From NCBI GenBank assembly GCA_947628655.1, contig CANRAS010000001.1:1-64000 (forward strand): a stretch of DNA of 64,000 nucleotides, in the 5' to 3' direction. Below are positions 24,558 to 32,546 of the stretch, piece by piece (position 1 is the first letter of the stretch; every line of letters starts with the position of its first letter). The notes beneath the pieces were generated by a model. That model made no database searches, was not told the origin of the DNA, and saw only the letters and a list, made by a program, of their open reading frames with translations. Source of the DNA: an uncultured Clostridia bacterium (GTDB lineage: Bacteria > Bacillota > Clostridia > Oscillospirales > Ruminococcaceae). Both the position numbers and the translations under genes were made by a program.

Positions 24558-25295
24558 ATGGCTGATAAACCTTTAAACCCGTTTGACGAGGCGGAGGAAA
24601 TCGCCAAAAAATCAATGGTGCTGTTTTTCCTTATCGACTGTTCGGGAAGTATGAACGGCGCGAAAATCGGCACGGTCAATTCCGTAATGGAGGAACTTAT
24701 TCCCGAAATACGCGGTATTGGCGGCGCGGACGCGGATATTAAAATCGCCGTGCTGAAATTTTCGGGCGGAAGTTCGTGGATGTACGACGAACCCGTGTCC
24801 GTTGACAAGTTTGAGTGGAAACCTATCGAGGCGGAAAACGTCACCGATTTGGGCAGCGCGTTCTCGGAACTCGCGGGAAAACTTTCGCGCAGTTCGTTTA
24901 TGAGTTCGCCGAGCCTTTCTTTCGCGCCCGTTATGATACTTATGTCCGACGGCTACCCCACAGATAACTTTGAAAAAGGTCTGGAAGAACTTCGCAAGAA
25001 CAAGTGGTATTCCGCGGGAATAAAGGCGGCTGTCGCTATAGGCGAGGACGCCGACCACGATATTCTTTCAAGGTTCACGGGCAGTCCCGACAGCGTAGTA
25101 ACCGCGCATAACGGCGAGGCGCTCGCAAAACTCGTGAAGTTCGTAGCGGTAACAAGTTCGCAGATAGGCAGCCGTTCCATGCGCCTTGCCGAAACCGAGG
25201 AGGACTTCAAGACCAAACAGGACAGCGCGGCGGAACAAATACGCGAATTTGCCGATTCCGCCGAAATTACCGACGATATTGACGAGGGCTGGTAA
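24558..25295 (+). CDS. vWA-domain protein, TerY-like
   Basis: This 245-aa cytosolic protein is a single von Willebrand factor A domain. The MIDAS metal site is Asp27-x-Ser29-x-Ser31 in LIDCSGSM, with a later MSDGYPTD as the third MIDAS loop. The middle loop lacks the classical GGT (VTDLGSAFSE). Sequence and length match TerY-like vWA proteins, which in the TerY-P triad act with a PP2C phosphatase and a kinase to control stress responses (established by comparative genomics). Here the phosphatase gene is next (31-bp gap) and an SseB-like gene follows. No kinase gene is in this operon. Confidence 0.88.
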   Translation: MADKPLNPFDEAEEIAKKSMVLFFLIDCSGSMNGAKIGTVNSVMEELIPEIRGIGGADADIKIAVLKFSGGSSWMYDEPVSVDKFEWKPIEAENVTDLGSAFSELAGKLSRSSFMSSPSLSFAPVMILMSDGYPTDNFEKGLEELRKNKWYSAGIKAAVAIGEDADHDILSRFTGSPDSVVTAHNGEALAKLVKFVAVTSSQIGSRSMRLAETEEDFKTKQDSAAEQIREFADSAEITDDIDEGW

Positions 25296-25326
25296 ACCCG
25301 CGTAACTACTACTTTGGGGTGATTTG

Positions 25327-26124
25327 ATGTTCAAGGGTCACGCATTGTCGGTGCGGGGCGCGTCCCACGAGGAGGACGGCACGCCGTGCCAGGACAGCGC
25401 GCGCATATACATAGCCGATGATTTCGCGGTAGCCGCCGTTTCCGACGGTCACGGCAGCGAGAAACATTTCCGCTCCGCGTCGGGCAGCGAAATGGCAACG
25501 CGCGTCGCGATACGTTCCCTTTGCGATTTTAAGGAACGCAACGGCAGTTTTTCCGAGATGTTCGCCCGTGACGAACATAACGCGGCAAGGCGTATCGCCG
25601 CGAATATGATATGCGGCTGGAACAGCGAGATTGCCGCGCATATCGCGCTAATACCGATAAACAAGCGCGAACAGTCAATACTTGAAAAATACGGCGGTAT
25701 TCCGAATGAAGTGATTTACGGCGCGACGTTAATTGTGGCGTGTATGTTTGACGGCGGGTGTTTTGGTCTGCAAATAGGCGACGGCGATTTCTGCGCGCTG
25801 TCCGACAGCGGAATGATTTTCCCAATGCCCGAGGACGCGAAACTCGTCGGCAACCTCACAACATCGCTCTGCGACAGCGACGCTATTGCGAACTTCCGCT
25901 ATTTTTACACCTCAAGCGAGTTTTCGGGAGTAATGCTTTCAAGCGACGGTCTGATAAATTCGTTTGTGAATACGCAGGATTACCTGAACTTCGGTCTGCG
26001 CGTACTTTCATCAGTCGAAAGCGACACAGCGCGCCCATTGGAAGAGCATTTGAAAACGCGCTCCCGCAGCGGCAGCCGCGACGATATTTCCATAGCGGCG
26101 CTTATAGAAACCGCATCAAGATAA
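25327..26124 (+). CDS. PP2C-type protein phosphatase
   Basis: This 265-aa metal-dependent Ser/Thr phosphatase has the early CQDSARI motif, AVAAVSDGHGSEKHFRSASGS with the metal-binding Asp of SDGHG (about residue 39), a GATLIVACMF strand, LQIGDGDFCAL, and a final SRDDISIAALI. These are the PP2C motifs in order, in the short form seen with TerY. The ATG at 25327 follows a GGGGTGA site. It lies between the vWA and SseB-like genes in one operon, which suggests it dephosphorylates a partner of the vWA protein. The opposing kinase must be encoded elsewhere. Confidence 0.9.
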   Translation: MFKGHALSVRGASHEEDGTPCQDSARIYIADDFAVAAVSDGHGSEKHFRSASGSEMATRVAIRSLCDFKERNGSFSEMFARDEHNAARRIAANMICGWNSEIAAHIALIPINKREQSILEKYGGIPNEVIYGATLIVACMFDGGCFGLQIGDGDFCALSDSGMIFPMPEDAKLVGNLTTSLCDSDAIANFRYFYTSSEFSGVMLSSDGLINSFVNTQDYLNFGLRVLSSVESDTARPLEEHLKTRSRSGSRDDISIAALIETASR

Positions 26125-26161
26125 AACCCCGCGAATTTCCCCATAAAGAGAGGATTTGATT

Positions 26162-26944
26162 ATGGAACATAAACTTCACTTAAACGAAAAACTCGAAAAG
26201 CAAAAGCTGAACGACCTGTTCAATGAACGCGCCGCGATTGACAGCGACAGCAAAGAGGCGCGTATGGAACTTCTGAACAGGATAATCGGCGAACTTGTTA
26301 TGAACACAAGTTTCCTGTCCCCCGTGACCGTAGAGGACGCGGAGGGCGGTGACAAGAACATCACGTTCAACCTTATCCGCAGTCCCGAAAACACAAAGTA
26401 CCTGCCGATTTTCACGTCAACAGAGGACTTACAGCTTATGGAAAGCGCGGAAAACAAGCAGTACGCGCGTTTCATCTTCGACGATTACGCGGGCTTGCTT
26501 GCCGCGAACAGCGAAATAGCGGGGTTTGTCGTAAACCCGTTTTCGGACAATTTCAAGGTTGACAAAGCGCTCGCCGCTAGCTGGCTTGAAAACAAGCAAT
26601 TGCTTGTGGACGGTCACACCAGCCACCGTATCACAAAAGACACGGAATACGAATTTTACGCGCCGTCCCCGTATCCGCACGAACTTTCTGAAAACTTAGC
26701 CGACGAGGCGAAGAACCACGCGGAAGTAAACCGCATTTGGCTGCGCGGCATAAAGCTGGAGGGCGCGGAGGGCTACATTGCCGTAGTAGAACTCGACGGT
26801 GACAGGGAACCCGCGTTTATCGCGCTCGGCGAACGCGCAAAGCAGTACCTGAACGGCTTGCCTATCCACTTTGTGCAGTACGCTCCCGGTTTCGGCGAGG
26901 AGGCTGTCGGCGATGTTCTGCCGATATATACAAAGGCAAAATAA
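26162..26944 (+). CDS. SseB-family protein
   Basis: This 260-aa protein has both SseB domains. The N-terminal one holds FLSPVTVEDAE, LIRSPENTKYLPIFTS and AGFVVNPFSDNF; the C-terminal one has NRIWLRGIKLEGAEGYIAVVEL and ends with LPIYTKAK. SseB was named for a serine-sensitivity effect in E. coli, and its molecular role is unknown. The ATG at 26162 follows AGAGAGGA. It is third in the operon with the TerY-like and PP2C genes, which suggests it takes part in the same phospho-signalling pathway (inference). Confidence 0.85.
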   Translation: MEHKLHLNEKLEKQKLNDLFNERAAIDSDSKEARMELLNRIIGELVMNTSFLSPVTVEDAEGGDKNITFNLIRSPENTKYLPIFTSTEDLQLMESAENKQYARFIFDDYAGLLAANSEIAGFVVNPFSDNFKVDKALAASWLENKQLLVDGHTSHRITKDTEYEFYAPSPYPHELSENLADEAKNHAEVNRIWLRGIKLEGAEGYIAVVELDGDREPAFIALGERAKQYLNGLPIHFVQYAPGFGEEAVGDVLPIYTKAK

Positions 26945-27102
26945 TCCGTTAATTTTGTAAAATTTTCACGCTTGTTACACGAAACCTTTGTGAATACTGC
27001 ACAAAAATCAGCATTAAAATTCTTGACATATTATTATGGACTTTTTTAAGTTAATGTGATATAATGTTATCAGAGAAATACCCTTTGAATGGAGGTAATT
27101 TT

Positions 27103-27318
27103 ATGGCTAAGAAGAAACTTTTCGGCAACAATATCAACCCGTCCTGCAAATACTGCGAACTCGGCAAGGCAGGCGAGGGCGACAAAATCAACTGCGAGAA
27201 GTTCGGAGAGGTTAAGGCTTACGATTCCTGCAAGAAGTTCGTATACAACCCGCTTAAACGTATCCCGAAAAAAGAGCTTTCGCTCGCAAATTCGGCTGTC
27301 AACGATATTGATTTCTGA
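27103..27318 (+). CDS. Small four-Cys protein, 71 aa
   Basis: This short basic protein has CKYCELGKAGEGDKINCEKFG and DSCKKFVYNPLKRIP, that is, four cysteines spaced C-x2-C-x12-C-x12-C that could bind a metal. Proteins with this pattern are common in Clostridia, but I know of no function. The start is the ATG at 27103 with a GGAGG site; a -10 TATAAT with TGA extension lies at 27058-27063, but no good -35 was read at the right spacing. A strong terminator follows the stop. A role in zinc or redox sensing is conceivable. Confidence 0.75.
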   Translation: MAKKKLFGNNINPSCKYCELGKAGEGDKINCEKFGEVKAYDSCKKFVYNPLKRIPKKELSLANSAVNDIDF

Positions 27319-27322
27319 TTAA

Positions 27323-27350
27323 AAAAGCCCGCGCGGTGCGGGCTTTTCTT
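27323..27350 (+). terminator. Intrinsic terminator
   Basis: The stem AAAAGCCCGC / GCGGGCTTTT with a short GCGGT loop is followed by CTTTTAG, 5 nt after the four-Cys gene. Confidence 0.9.
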
Positions 27351-27383
27351 TTAGTTCCGGAAAAAATTACGGAGGAAATAAAC

Positions 27384-27737
27384 GTGAGCAGAGATTTGGC
27401 GTTCCGGAAATATGACGACGGTGAATACCTCGATAACAAAGCGGTTTACGGGCAAACGTGCATAGAGGGCGTCGAAACGGCGGGACTGTCCGCTCTCCCG
27501 ATAAGCAGGATTTTGGCGAAAGTAAGCGAGGTTTTCGGCGATTATGAAAAACTCGACGAATATAACTACGAAAGCCAAAACGGCGGGTTTACGATAACCG
27601 CGACAGTGCAGAGCGTTCTGTTTAGCTGTAGTTTTAGTATGCCCGAAACGGATTTAAACAAGATTATTGAAATAATGGCGGGATATGCGTGTCCGCTTTA
27701 TGACCCGCAAATTGACGTTCGGTTTGACGGCAGGTGA
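27384..27737 (+). CDS. Hypothetical protein, 117 aa
   Basis: The family is not recognised. The GTG at 27384 is chosen because ACGGAGGAAATAAAC precedes it; the longer frame from 27336 begins inside the terminator. The protein is soluble and acidic, with mixed alpha/beta character (RILAKVSEVFGDYEKLDEY, then FTITATVQSVLFSCSFSM). It overlaps or abuts the RimI-like gene, so the two are cotranscribed. Confidence 0.6.
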   Translation: MSRDLAFRKYDDGEYLDNKAVYGQTCIEGVETAGLSALPISRILAKVSEVFGDYEKLDEYNYESQNGGFTITATVQSVLFSCSFSMPETDLNKIIEIMAGYACPLYDPQIDVRFDGR

Positions 27738-27769
27738 CCGCGTATTTTTTGCAAAGCGGGGGAGAACCA

Positions 27770-28177
27770 ATGGTGGACTTTGAAGAACTTTACGCGCTTG
27801 AAACGGCTTGTTTCGGCAATTCGTGGACGCGCGAAATGTTAGCGCGGGAACTCGAAAACCCGCTGTCTGTCCTCGTATGCGATTATAGGGACGGAAAACT
27901 CGCGGCGTTCGCGTTAGGACGCGTCATAGCGGACGAGGCGGAACTTTTTCAAATAGGCACGCGCCCCGATTTGCGCGGAAAAGGACTTGCAAAGGCGTTG
28001 CTCGAAAAACTCCACGCCGAAATGCGGGGCAGGGGCGCCCACACGTGTTATCTCGAAGTGCGCAGCCGCAATATTACCGCCGTGTCGCTCTACGAAAAAA
28101 GCGGTTACGAGCGCGTTTCGATCCGCCCAAACTACTACCCCGACGATGACGCGGTTGTGATGTGCAGGCGTTTGTAA
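27770..28177 (+). CDS. rimI: GNAT N-acetyltransferase, RimI-like
   Basis: This 135-aa GNAT-fold enzyme matches RimI, which acetylates the N-terminal alanine of ribosomal protein S18. Motifs are ETACFGNSWTREMLARELENP (N-terminal), the acetyl-CoA site IGTRPDLRGKGLAKALLEKL-like region centred on R-G-K-G-L-A, and LEVRSRNITAVSLYEKSGYE with the typical N-x-x-A-x-x-L/Y-Y-E-K-x-G-F/Y. The ATG at 27770 after GGGGGAG is preferred over an upstream GTG overlapping the previous stop. No tsaB or tsaD gene is adjacent, so a relative of RimI with another target is possible. Confidence 0.85.
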   Translation: MVDFEELYALETACFGNSWTREMLARELENPLSVLVCDYRDGKLAAFALGRVIADEAELFQIGTRPDLRGKGLAKALLEKLHAEMRGRGAHTCYLEVRSRNITAVSLYEKSGYERVSIRPNYYPDDDAVVMCRRL

Positions 28178-28188
28178 ACGAAATAGTA

Positions 28189-28929
28189 TTATAATCCCAA
28201 TTCCGTACTGAACGCGAATTTGTCGCGGTATTTTTTCGGCGTCATACCCTCAATACTGCGGAAAATCTTCGTGAAATAGCTCTGCGACGAAAAAGCAAGC
28301 GACAGCGCGATGTCCGACACCGAACGTTCTGTATATTTTAACATATTCTTCGCGGAGGCTATCTTTTTCAGAATAATATAATCCGTTATCGTCTGTCCCG
28401 TTTCCTTTTTGAAAAGCCGTGACAAATAGCTTTCGCTCAAATCCGTATACAGCGCGAGTTCCCGCAGGGTTATCCGACGGTGGAGATTTTCGTAAATATA
28501 GTTCATACACAAAACTATCTGCTTTGAGAAAACCTTGCTCTTGCTGAGTTCCTTCATACGCTTTGTAAAGTGCAGAACCATTTCTCGGTGAAGTTCGGAA
28601 ATCTCGCGGAGCGTTCGCAGTTTGTCGCATTTTTGTATGTACAGGTCGCTTAAACTGTACGCGCTTTCAAGCTCCATACCACCGTCAATCGAGTAACGCG
28701 CAAGCATCGCGGCGGTTATCGTGAAGTGATATTTCATACTCTGCACGGGGTCGTCGCTTAGTTTTCCAAGCCCGCTTTTTTGTGTGAAATCCTCCTCGCA
28801 CAGCCTGGTTACTTTCTCAATATCCCCGTTTTTCACGGCATAGTAAAAGTCAAATTCGGGGATAAACGGCGCGTGCAGTTCGTCGTTTTCTGCTACCAGC
28901 ATTTTGTTTATCTCGCTGTCGATACTCAA
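28189..28929 (-). CDS. AraC-family transcriptional regulator
   Basis: This 246-aa regulator has two C-terminal helix-turn-helix motifs: ITLRELALYTDLSESYLSRLFKKETGQTI is HTH 1 (about residues 155-183), and SVSDIALSLAFSSQSYFTKIFR with GMTPKKYR is HTH 2 and the family signature. The N-terminal 130 residues are helical and resemble the variable sensor part of clostridial members. It is transcribed divergently from the GH16 glucanase gene with 139 bp between, so it probably senses a breakdown product and activates the glucanase (inference). Confidence 0.92.
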   Translation of the reverse strand: MSIDSEINKMLVAENDELHAPFIPEFDFYYAVKNGDIEKVTRLCEEDFTQKSGLGKLSDDPVQSMKYHFTITAAMLARYSIDGGMELESAYSLSDLYIQKCDKLRTLREISELHREMVLHFTKRMKELSKSKVFSKQIVLCMNYIYENLHRRITLRELALYTDLSESYLSRLFKKETGQTITDYIILKKIASAKNMLKYTERSVSDIALSLAFSSQSYFTKIFRSIEGMTPKKYRDKFAFSTELGL

Positions 28930-28956
28930 AACTTCACCCCCTCTGTCGTTAAATAA

Positions 28957-28985
28957 ATTATATCACGAAATTGACAAAAAAGCAA
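28957..28985 (-). promoter_or_regulatory. Sigma-A promoter for the AraC-type gene
   Basis: On the minus strand, TTGCTT (28985-28980), 17 bp, and TATAAT (28962-28957) with TGA extension. On the plus strand a -10 TATAAT at 29018-29023 serves the glucanase gene but has no good -35, as expected for an activator-dependent promoter. Confidence 0.7.
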
Positions 28986-29068
28986 TAATATTTATATATT
29001 TTTGCGTTTGCGGGAAGTATAATAAAATTAATTAAACTCTTGAAATATTTGAAAGGGGAACGGTTTTT

Positions 29069-30496
29069 ATGAAGAAAAGATTAGCATTATCAATAACCGC
29101 ATTGCTTACCGCGGTAAGCGTGCTTTCGGGCTGTAACGGCAGTTCGGGAAGTTCGTCAAATTCCTCGACGGCAACAGAACAGTCGACGAGTTCGGTGCAG
29201 TCCACAAGTTCGGCGCAGACAAGCGAGCCTGCGAGCGGTGAAGTACCGCAGATTTCGGGCTACAATCTTTTGTGGAACGACGAGTTTGACGGCACGGCGC
29301 TTGATGAAAGCATCTGGAACAGGGAACTCCGCGAACCCGGCTGGACAAACAACGAACTTCAGGAATATACGGATTCCGACGATAATATTTTCCTGCGCGA
29401 CGGAAAGCTTGTCCTGAAAGCAATTAAGACCGAGAAAGACGGCAAGGATTATTACACATCGGGCAAACTCAATTCTCAAAGCAAAAAGCAGTTCACATAC
29501 GGCAAAGTAGTCGTTTCCGCGAAAGCGCCTGCGGGCAAGGGACTTTGGCCCGCCGTCTGGATGATGCCCGAGGACGAAAGCTATTACGGTCAATGGCCGA
29601 AGTGCGGTGAAATTGACATTATGGAAGTACTCGGTCACGATTTGTCAACGGCTTACTGCACGATACACTACGGCGAACCCCACGCTGAACAGCAGGGAAC
29701 GCTTGCAGGAAACTTCGGCGACGGTTTCCACGAATACAGCGTTGAATGGGAACCCGGCGAGATACGCTGGTATATCGACAACACGGAAGTGCTTGTTGTA
29801 AACGATTGGTTCACAGCGGTAAACGGCGAAGATGAAAAGCCGTACCCCGCGCCGTTTGACCAGCCGTTCTTCGTTCAGATGAACCTCGCTGTCGGCGGTG
29901 ACTGGCCGGGAAATCCCGACGCGTCCACGGATTTTGACAAGGCGGAATTTGAGATAGACTATGTCCGCGTTTATCAGAAAGACAGCTATGACACTAACGT
30001 AACAAAGCCCGAAAAGAACTACCGCGAACCGCTGGAGGACGGCAACTACATCTTCAACGGCGACTTTGCCGAGGCGGAGGATCTGGACGACGATACGAAT
30101 TGGAAGTTCATCTTGCTTGAAGGCGGCGACGGCGCGGCGGAGATAAAGGATAATCAGATAGTTATTTCCACGAAAGCGGTCGGAACGCAGGATTATTCCG
30201 TGCAGTTAGTTCAGCCCGAACTGCCGATGATAAAGGGGAACACCTATCGTGTAACGTTTGACGCATACGCTGATGAACCGCGTGATATGATAGTAGCGGT
30301 AACCGCGCCGACAGCGGGTTGGGTACGCTACCTTGACGACACGAAGTTCGGAATTACCGCTGAAAAGCAGACGTACACATTTGACTTCACAATGACCCAA
30401 AAGGACGACCCGAACGGCAGATTGGAGTTCAATATGGGCAATTGCGGCTCAACCGCGACGATTTACATTTCCAATGTGCGCGTTGAAAAGGTGTAG
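29069..30496 (+). CDS. GH16 beta-glucanase lipoprotein with C-terminal CBM
   Basis: This secreted, lipid-anchored glycoside hydrolase of 475 aa has a lipobox VLSGC (Cys22), a Ser/Thr-rich linker to about 55, and a GH16 domain at about 60-305. The catalytic E-I-D-I-M-E is at Glu181-Asp183-Glu186 in GEIDIMEVLGH, with Trp-rich substrate loops (GLWPAVWMMP, then FHEYSVEWEPGEIRWYID). A beta-sandwich of CBM4/9 type (about 320-475, starting NYIFNGDF) follows. The family cleaves beta-1,3 or mixed beta-1,3-1,4 glucans; laminarinase or lichenase activity is likely. It points to use of plant or fungal glucans. The divergent AraC-type gene probably controls it. Confidence 0.95.
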   Translation: MKKRLALSITALLTAVSVLSGCNGSSGSSSNSSTATEQSTSSVQSTSSAQTSEPASGEVPQISGYNLLWNDEFDGTALDESIWNRELREPGWTNNELQEYTDSDDNIFLRDGKLVLKAIKTEKDGKDYYTSGKLNSQSKKQFTYGKVVVSAKAPAGKGLWPAVWMMPEDESYYGQWPKCGEIDIMEVLGHDLSTAYCTIHYGEPHAEQQGTLAGNFGDGFHEYSVEWEPGEIRWYIDNTEVLVVNDWFTAVNGEDEKPYPAPFDQPFFVQMNLAVGGDWPGNPDASTDFDKAEFEIDYVRVYQKDSYDTNVTKPEKNYREPLEDGNYIFNGDFAEAEDLDDDTNWKFILLEGGDGAAEIKDNQIVISTKAVGTQDYSVQLVQPELPMIKGNTYRVTFDAYADEPRDMIVAVTAPTAGWVRYLDDTKFGITAEKQTYTFDFTMTQKDDPNGRLEFNMGNCGSTATIYISNVRVEKV

Positions 30497-30700
30497 TAGA
30501 GGTAAGCGGTAAGAGGTAAGAAGTAAGAGGTAAGAAGTAAGAGCGCCCCCGCCGTTGGCGGGGGCGTTTGGCGTAGCAACCGTAACCGACCCCGCCTTTA
30601 GCAGTTTATAGTTAAGAGTGAATAGCGCATAGTAATGACGTTCTCCCCGCCTACGGCGGGGAGAACGCTGTACAAAAATCCCCCCGCCGTTGGCGGGGTG
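30497..30700. repeat. Heptamer array and palindromes after the glucanase
   Basis: Directly after the stop codon are about six GGTAAGA/AGTAAGA heptamers (30503-30540). Then GCGCCCCCGCC/GGCGGGGGCG (30542-30566), a TTATAGTTAAGAGTGAATAGC module and two CCCCGCC/GGCGGGG palindromes follow. No gene was seen. Confidence 0.7.
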
Positions 30701-30945
30701 TATTTGTGGCACTTTGTGTGGCACTTCTTGTGGCACTTACAAACCGCATTGTACTGCGGGTTGGGCAGACTTGTGCCACAAATCGCAAATTCTATACGTT
30801 TTTTCGTATGCAGTTTTGTGCATATGATTTATAAAAATGTTCTTAGAAATAGAAAATAAGTGCCACAAGTGCCAAACCCGCATTGTTAAGCCAAATAAAG
30901 TGCCACATCAAAGTGCCACAAGAAGTGCCGCAAGTGCCACAAATT
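30700..30945. repeat. Constant-core, variable-arm element, copy A (GTGGCAC unit)
   Basis: GTGGCACTT occurs at 30706, 30718 and 30730 (12-bp period). The inverse unit AAGTGCCAC occurs near 30770 and at 30858, 30867 (partial), 30898, 30911, 30923 (one change) and 30932. Between the arms lies an A+T-rich core (30827-30851, containing AAATGTTCTTAGAA), the reverse complement of the core in copies B and C. A TTGGCTTAAC box (minus strand, about 30885-30895) and a CGCATTG palindromic box (30743-30760) are also shared. It is oriented opposite to B and C and lies just upstream of the ATPase-helicase promoter. Confidence 0.8.
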
Positions 30946-30959
30946 TCCGCGATTTTCCA

Positions 30960-31085
30960 AACACGCCGTCGGCAGGGCGTATTGACTTAAAGACAATCTT
31001 TCCGCGCCCGTATGGTCGCGGAAAATAAGGGGACGCGAGAAAACGCCTTACCGCAACGAGCAACGCCGTGACCCAAATTCCCACC
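30960..31085. repeat. Diverged copy of a hairpin-rich repeat
   Basis: This segment (GGGCGTATTGACTTAAAGA, then CAATCTTTCCGCGCCCGTATGG-like sequence, then ATAAGGGGACGCGAGAAAACGCC, described in parts) is related to 11540-11650 and shares its first words with 58010-58060 and 60630-60650. Confidence 0.65.
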
Positions 31086-31096
31086 GTATTAACCGC

Positions 31097-31125
31097 TTGC
31101 TTTTTTGAAATAGATGTGGTATAAT
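31097..31125 (+). promoter_or_regulatory. Sigma-A promoter for the ATPase-helicase pair
   Basis: TTGCTT (31097-31102), 17 bp, TATAAT (31120-31125) with TGG extension, 48 bp before the ATPase start codon. Confidence 0.78.
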
Positions 31126-31173
31126 AAAAGTTAACGATAAATTTCGATAATTTATAATCAAAGGGTTGATACT

Positions 31174-32481
31174 ATGCAAATTCCGAAACGAATAGCGCAG
31201 GGGTTGATTAACGCGCTTAAAGGCGGTGTTGTTCCGCGCGTGGGATTGGGATATATCGCGGTAGGGCGCGACAGGGAAATTGAAACCTTGCTCCGTGATG
31301 TTGGGATAGCCGAGGACGGCGGGGCGTTTTTCCGCTTTATAGTCGGGAAATACGGCAGCGGAAAGAGTTTCCTTTTGCAAACTATGCGGGCGCACGTTAT
31401 GGACAGGGGCTTTGCGGCGGCGGACGCAGATTTGTCGCCCGAACGAAGGCTTATGGGAACAAAAGGGCAGGGTCTTGCCACTTACCGCGAACTTATGAAG
31501 TCGCTTTCCGTAAAGGCAAAACCCGACGGCGGGGCGCTTTCGCTGATACTCGAAAAGTGGATAGATAAACTGCGCGGCGAAGTTTTAAGCACGGGAATGG
31601 AGCGCGATAACCCGTTCTTTAACGTAGAAGTCAAAAAGAAGATTTTCGCGGAGATAAACGGACTTAATGATATGGTTCACGGGTTTGATTTCGCGAAAGT
31701 CATTGACGCGTATTACTACAGCTTGTCAAACGGCGACGACGCGGGCGCTGTAAACGCGGTACGGTGGCTTAGAGGAGAATATTCGTCAAAATCCGAGGCA
31801 CGCGCCGATTTGGGCGTCGGTGTTATAATCTCCGACGACAATTGGTATGACTATATAAAGCTGATGTGCGCGTTTTTAGTAAGCGCGGGATACAAGGGTC
31901 TTGTCGTGATGATTGACGAACTTGTTAATATTATGAAGATACCGAACTCCGTCACACGGCAGTATAATTACGAAAAAATGCTGATGATGTACAACGACTG
32001 TATGCAGGGAAAGGCGTCGCATCTGGGGATTATAATGGGCGGAACACCGCAGTGCATAGAGGACACGCGGCGCGGAGTATTCAGCTATGACGCTTTGCGT
32101 TCGCGCCTTGAAAGCGGTCGTTTCGCCGTCGAGGGTTCGCACGATATGTTAGCGCCTATAATCCGCCTTGACCCGCTGACTTATGAGGAACTCACGGTGC
32201 TGACTGAGAAACTCGCGGACATTCACGCGGGGCTTTACGGCTATGAGCCGAAGATTACGCTGGAGGACAGAATTTTCTTTGTCAAAGCCGAATTTCAGCG
32301 CATAGGCGCACAAACAAACATCACCCCGCGCGAAATGATACGCGATTTTATCGAACTGCTGAATATTTCATACCAGCACCCCGAAAAGCCGATAGCGGAA
32401 CTTATGGGCGAGGACGAGTTCAAGTTCTCGGAAAGCGACGACAACGGTGACAGCGACGGCTTTGAAGATTTCGATTTGTAA
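31174..32481 (+). CDS. BrxD-like P-loop ATPase (DUF2791)
   Basis: This 435-aa ATPase matches the DUF2791 family, called BrxD in BREX/Pgl defence loci and also found in Ter-linked DNA-processing modules. It opens with IPKRIAQGLINALKGGVVPRVG, a family hallmark. Walker A GKYGSGKS is at residues 58-65, DLSPERRLMGTKGQG follows, and the Walker B strand LVVMIDELVNI is near 245. The last 25 residues are acidic. It is followed 65 bp later by the helicase that usually accompanies it. No pglX, pglZ or other BREX gene is in the window, so this is a stand-alone pair. A vWA-PP2C-SseB operon lies about 4 kb upstream. Confidence 0.85.
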   Translation: MQIPKRIAQGLINALKGGVVPRVGLGYIAVGRDREIETLLRDVGIAEDGGAFFRFIVGKYGSGKSFLLQTMRAHVMDRGFAAADADLSPERRLMGTKGQGLATYRELMKSLSVKAKPDGGALSLILEKWIDKLRGEVLSTGMERDNPFFNVEVKKKIFAEINGLNDMVHGFDFAKVIDAYYYSLSNGDDAGAVNAVRWLRGEYSSKSEARADLGVGVIISDDNWYDYIKLMCAFLVSAGYKGLVVMIDELVNIMKIPNSVTRQYNYEKMLMMYNDCMQGKASHLGIIMGGTPQCIEDTRRGVFSYDALRSRLESGRFAVEGSHDMLAPIIRLDPLTYEELTVLTEKLADIHAGLYGYEPKITLEDRIFFVKAEFQRIGAQTNITPREMIRDFIELLNISYQHPEKPIAELMGEDEFKFSESDDNGDSDGFEDFDL

Positions 32482-32546
32482 ACAAAATCACACTGCAAAT
32501 AAAAGCGAATATAATGTACTAAGCGGTTTTCAGAGGAATGTAAAAA

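Noticed and set aside
27023-27063. TTGACA with TATAAT as promoter of the four-Cys gene
   Set aside because: The spacing is about 31 bp, too long; only the extended -10 is credible.
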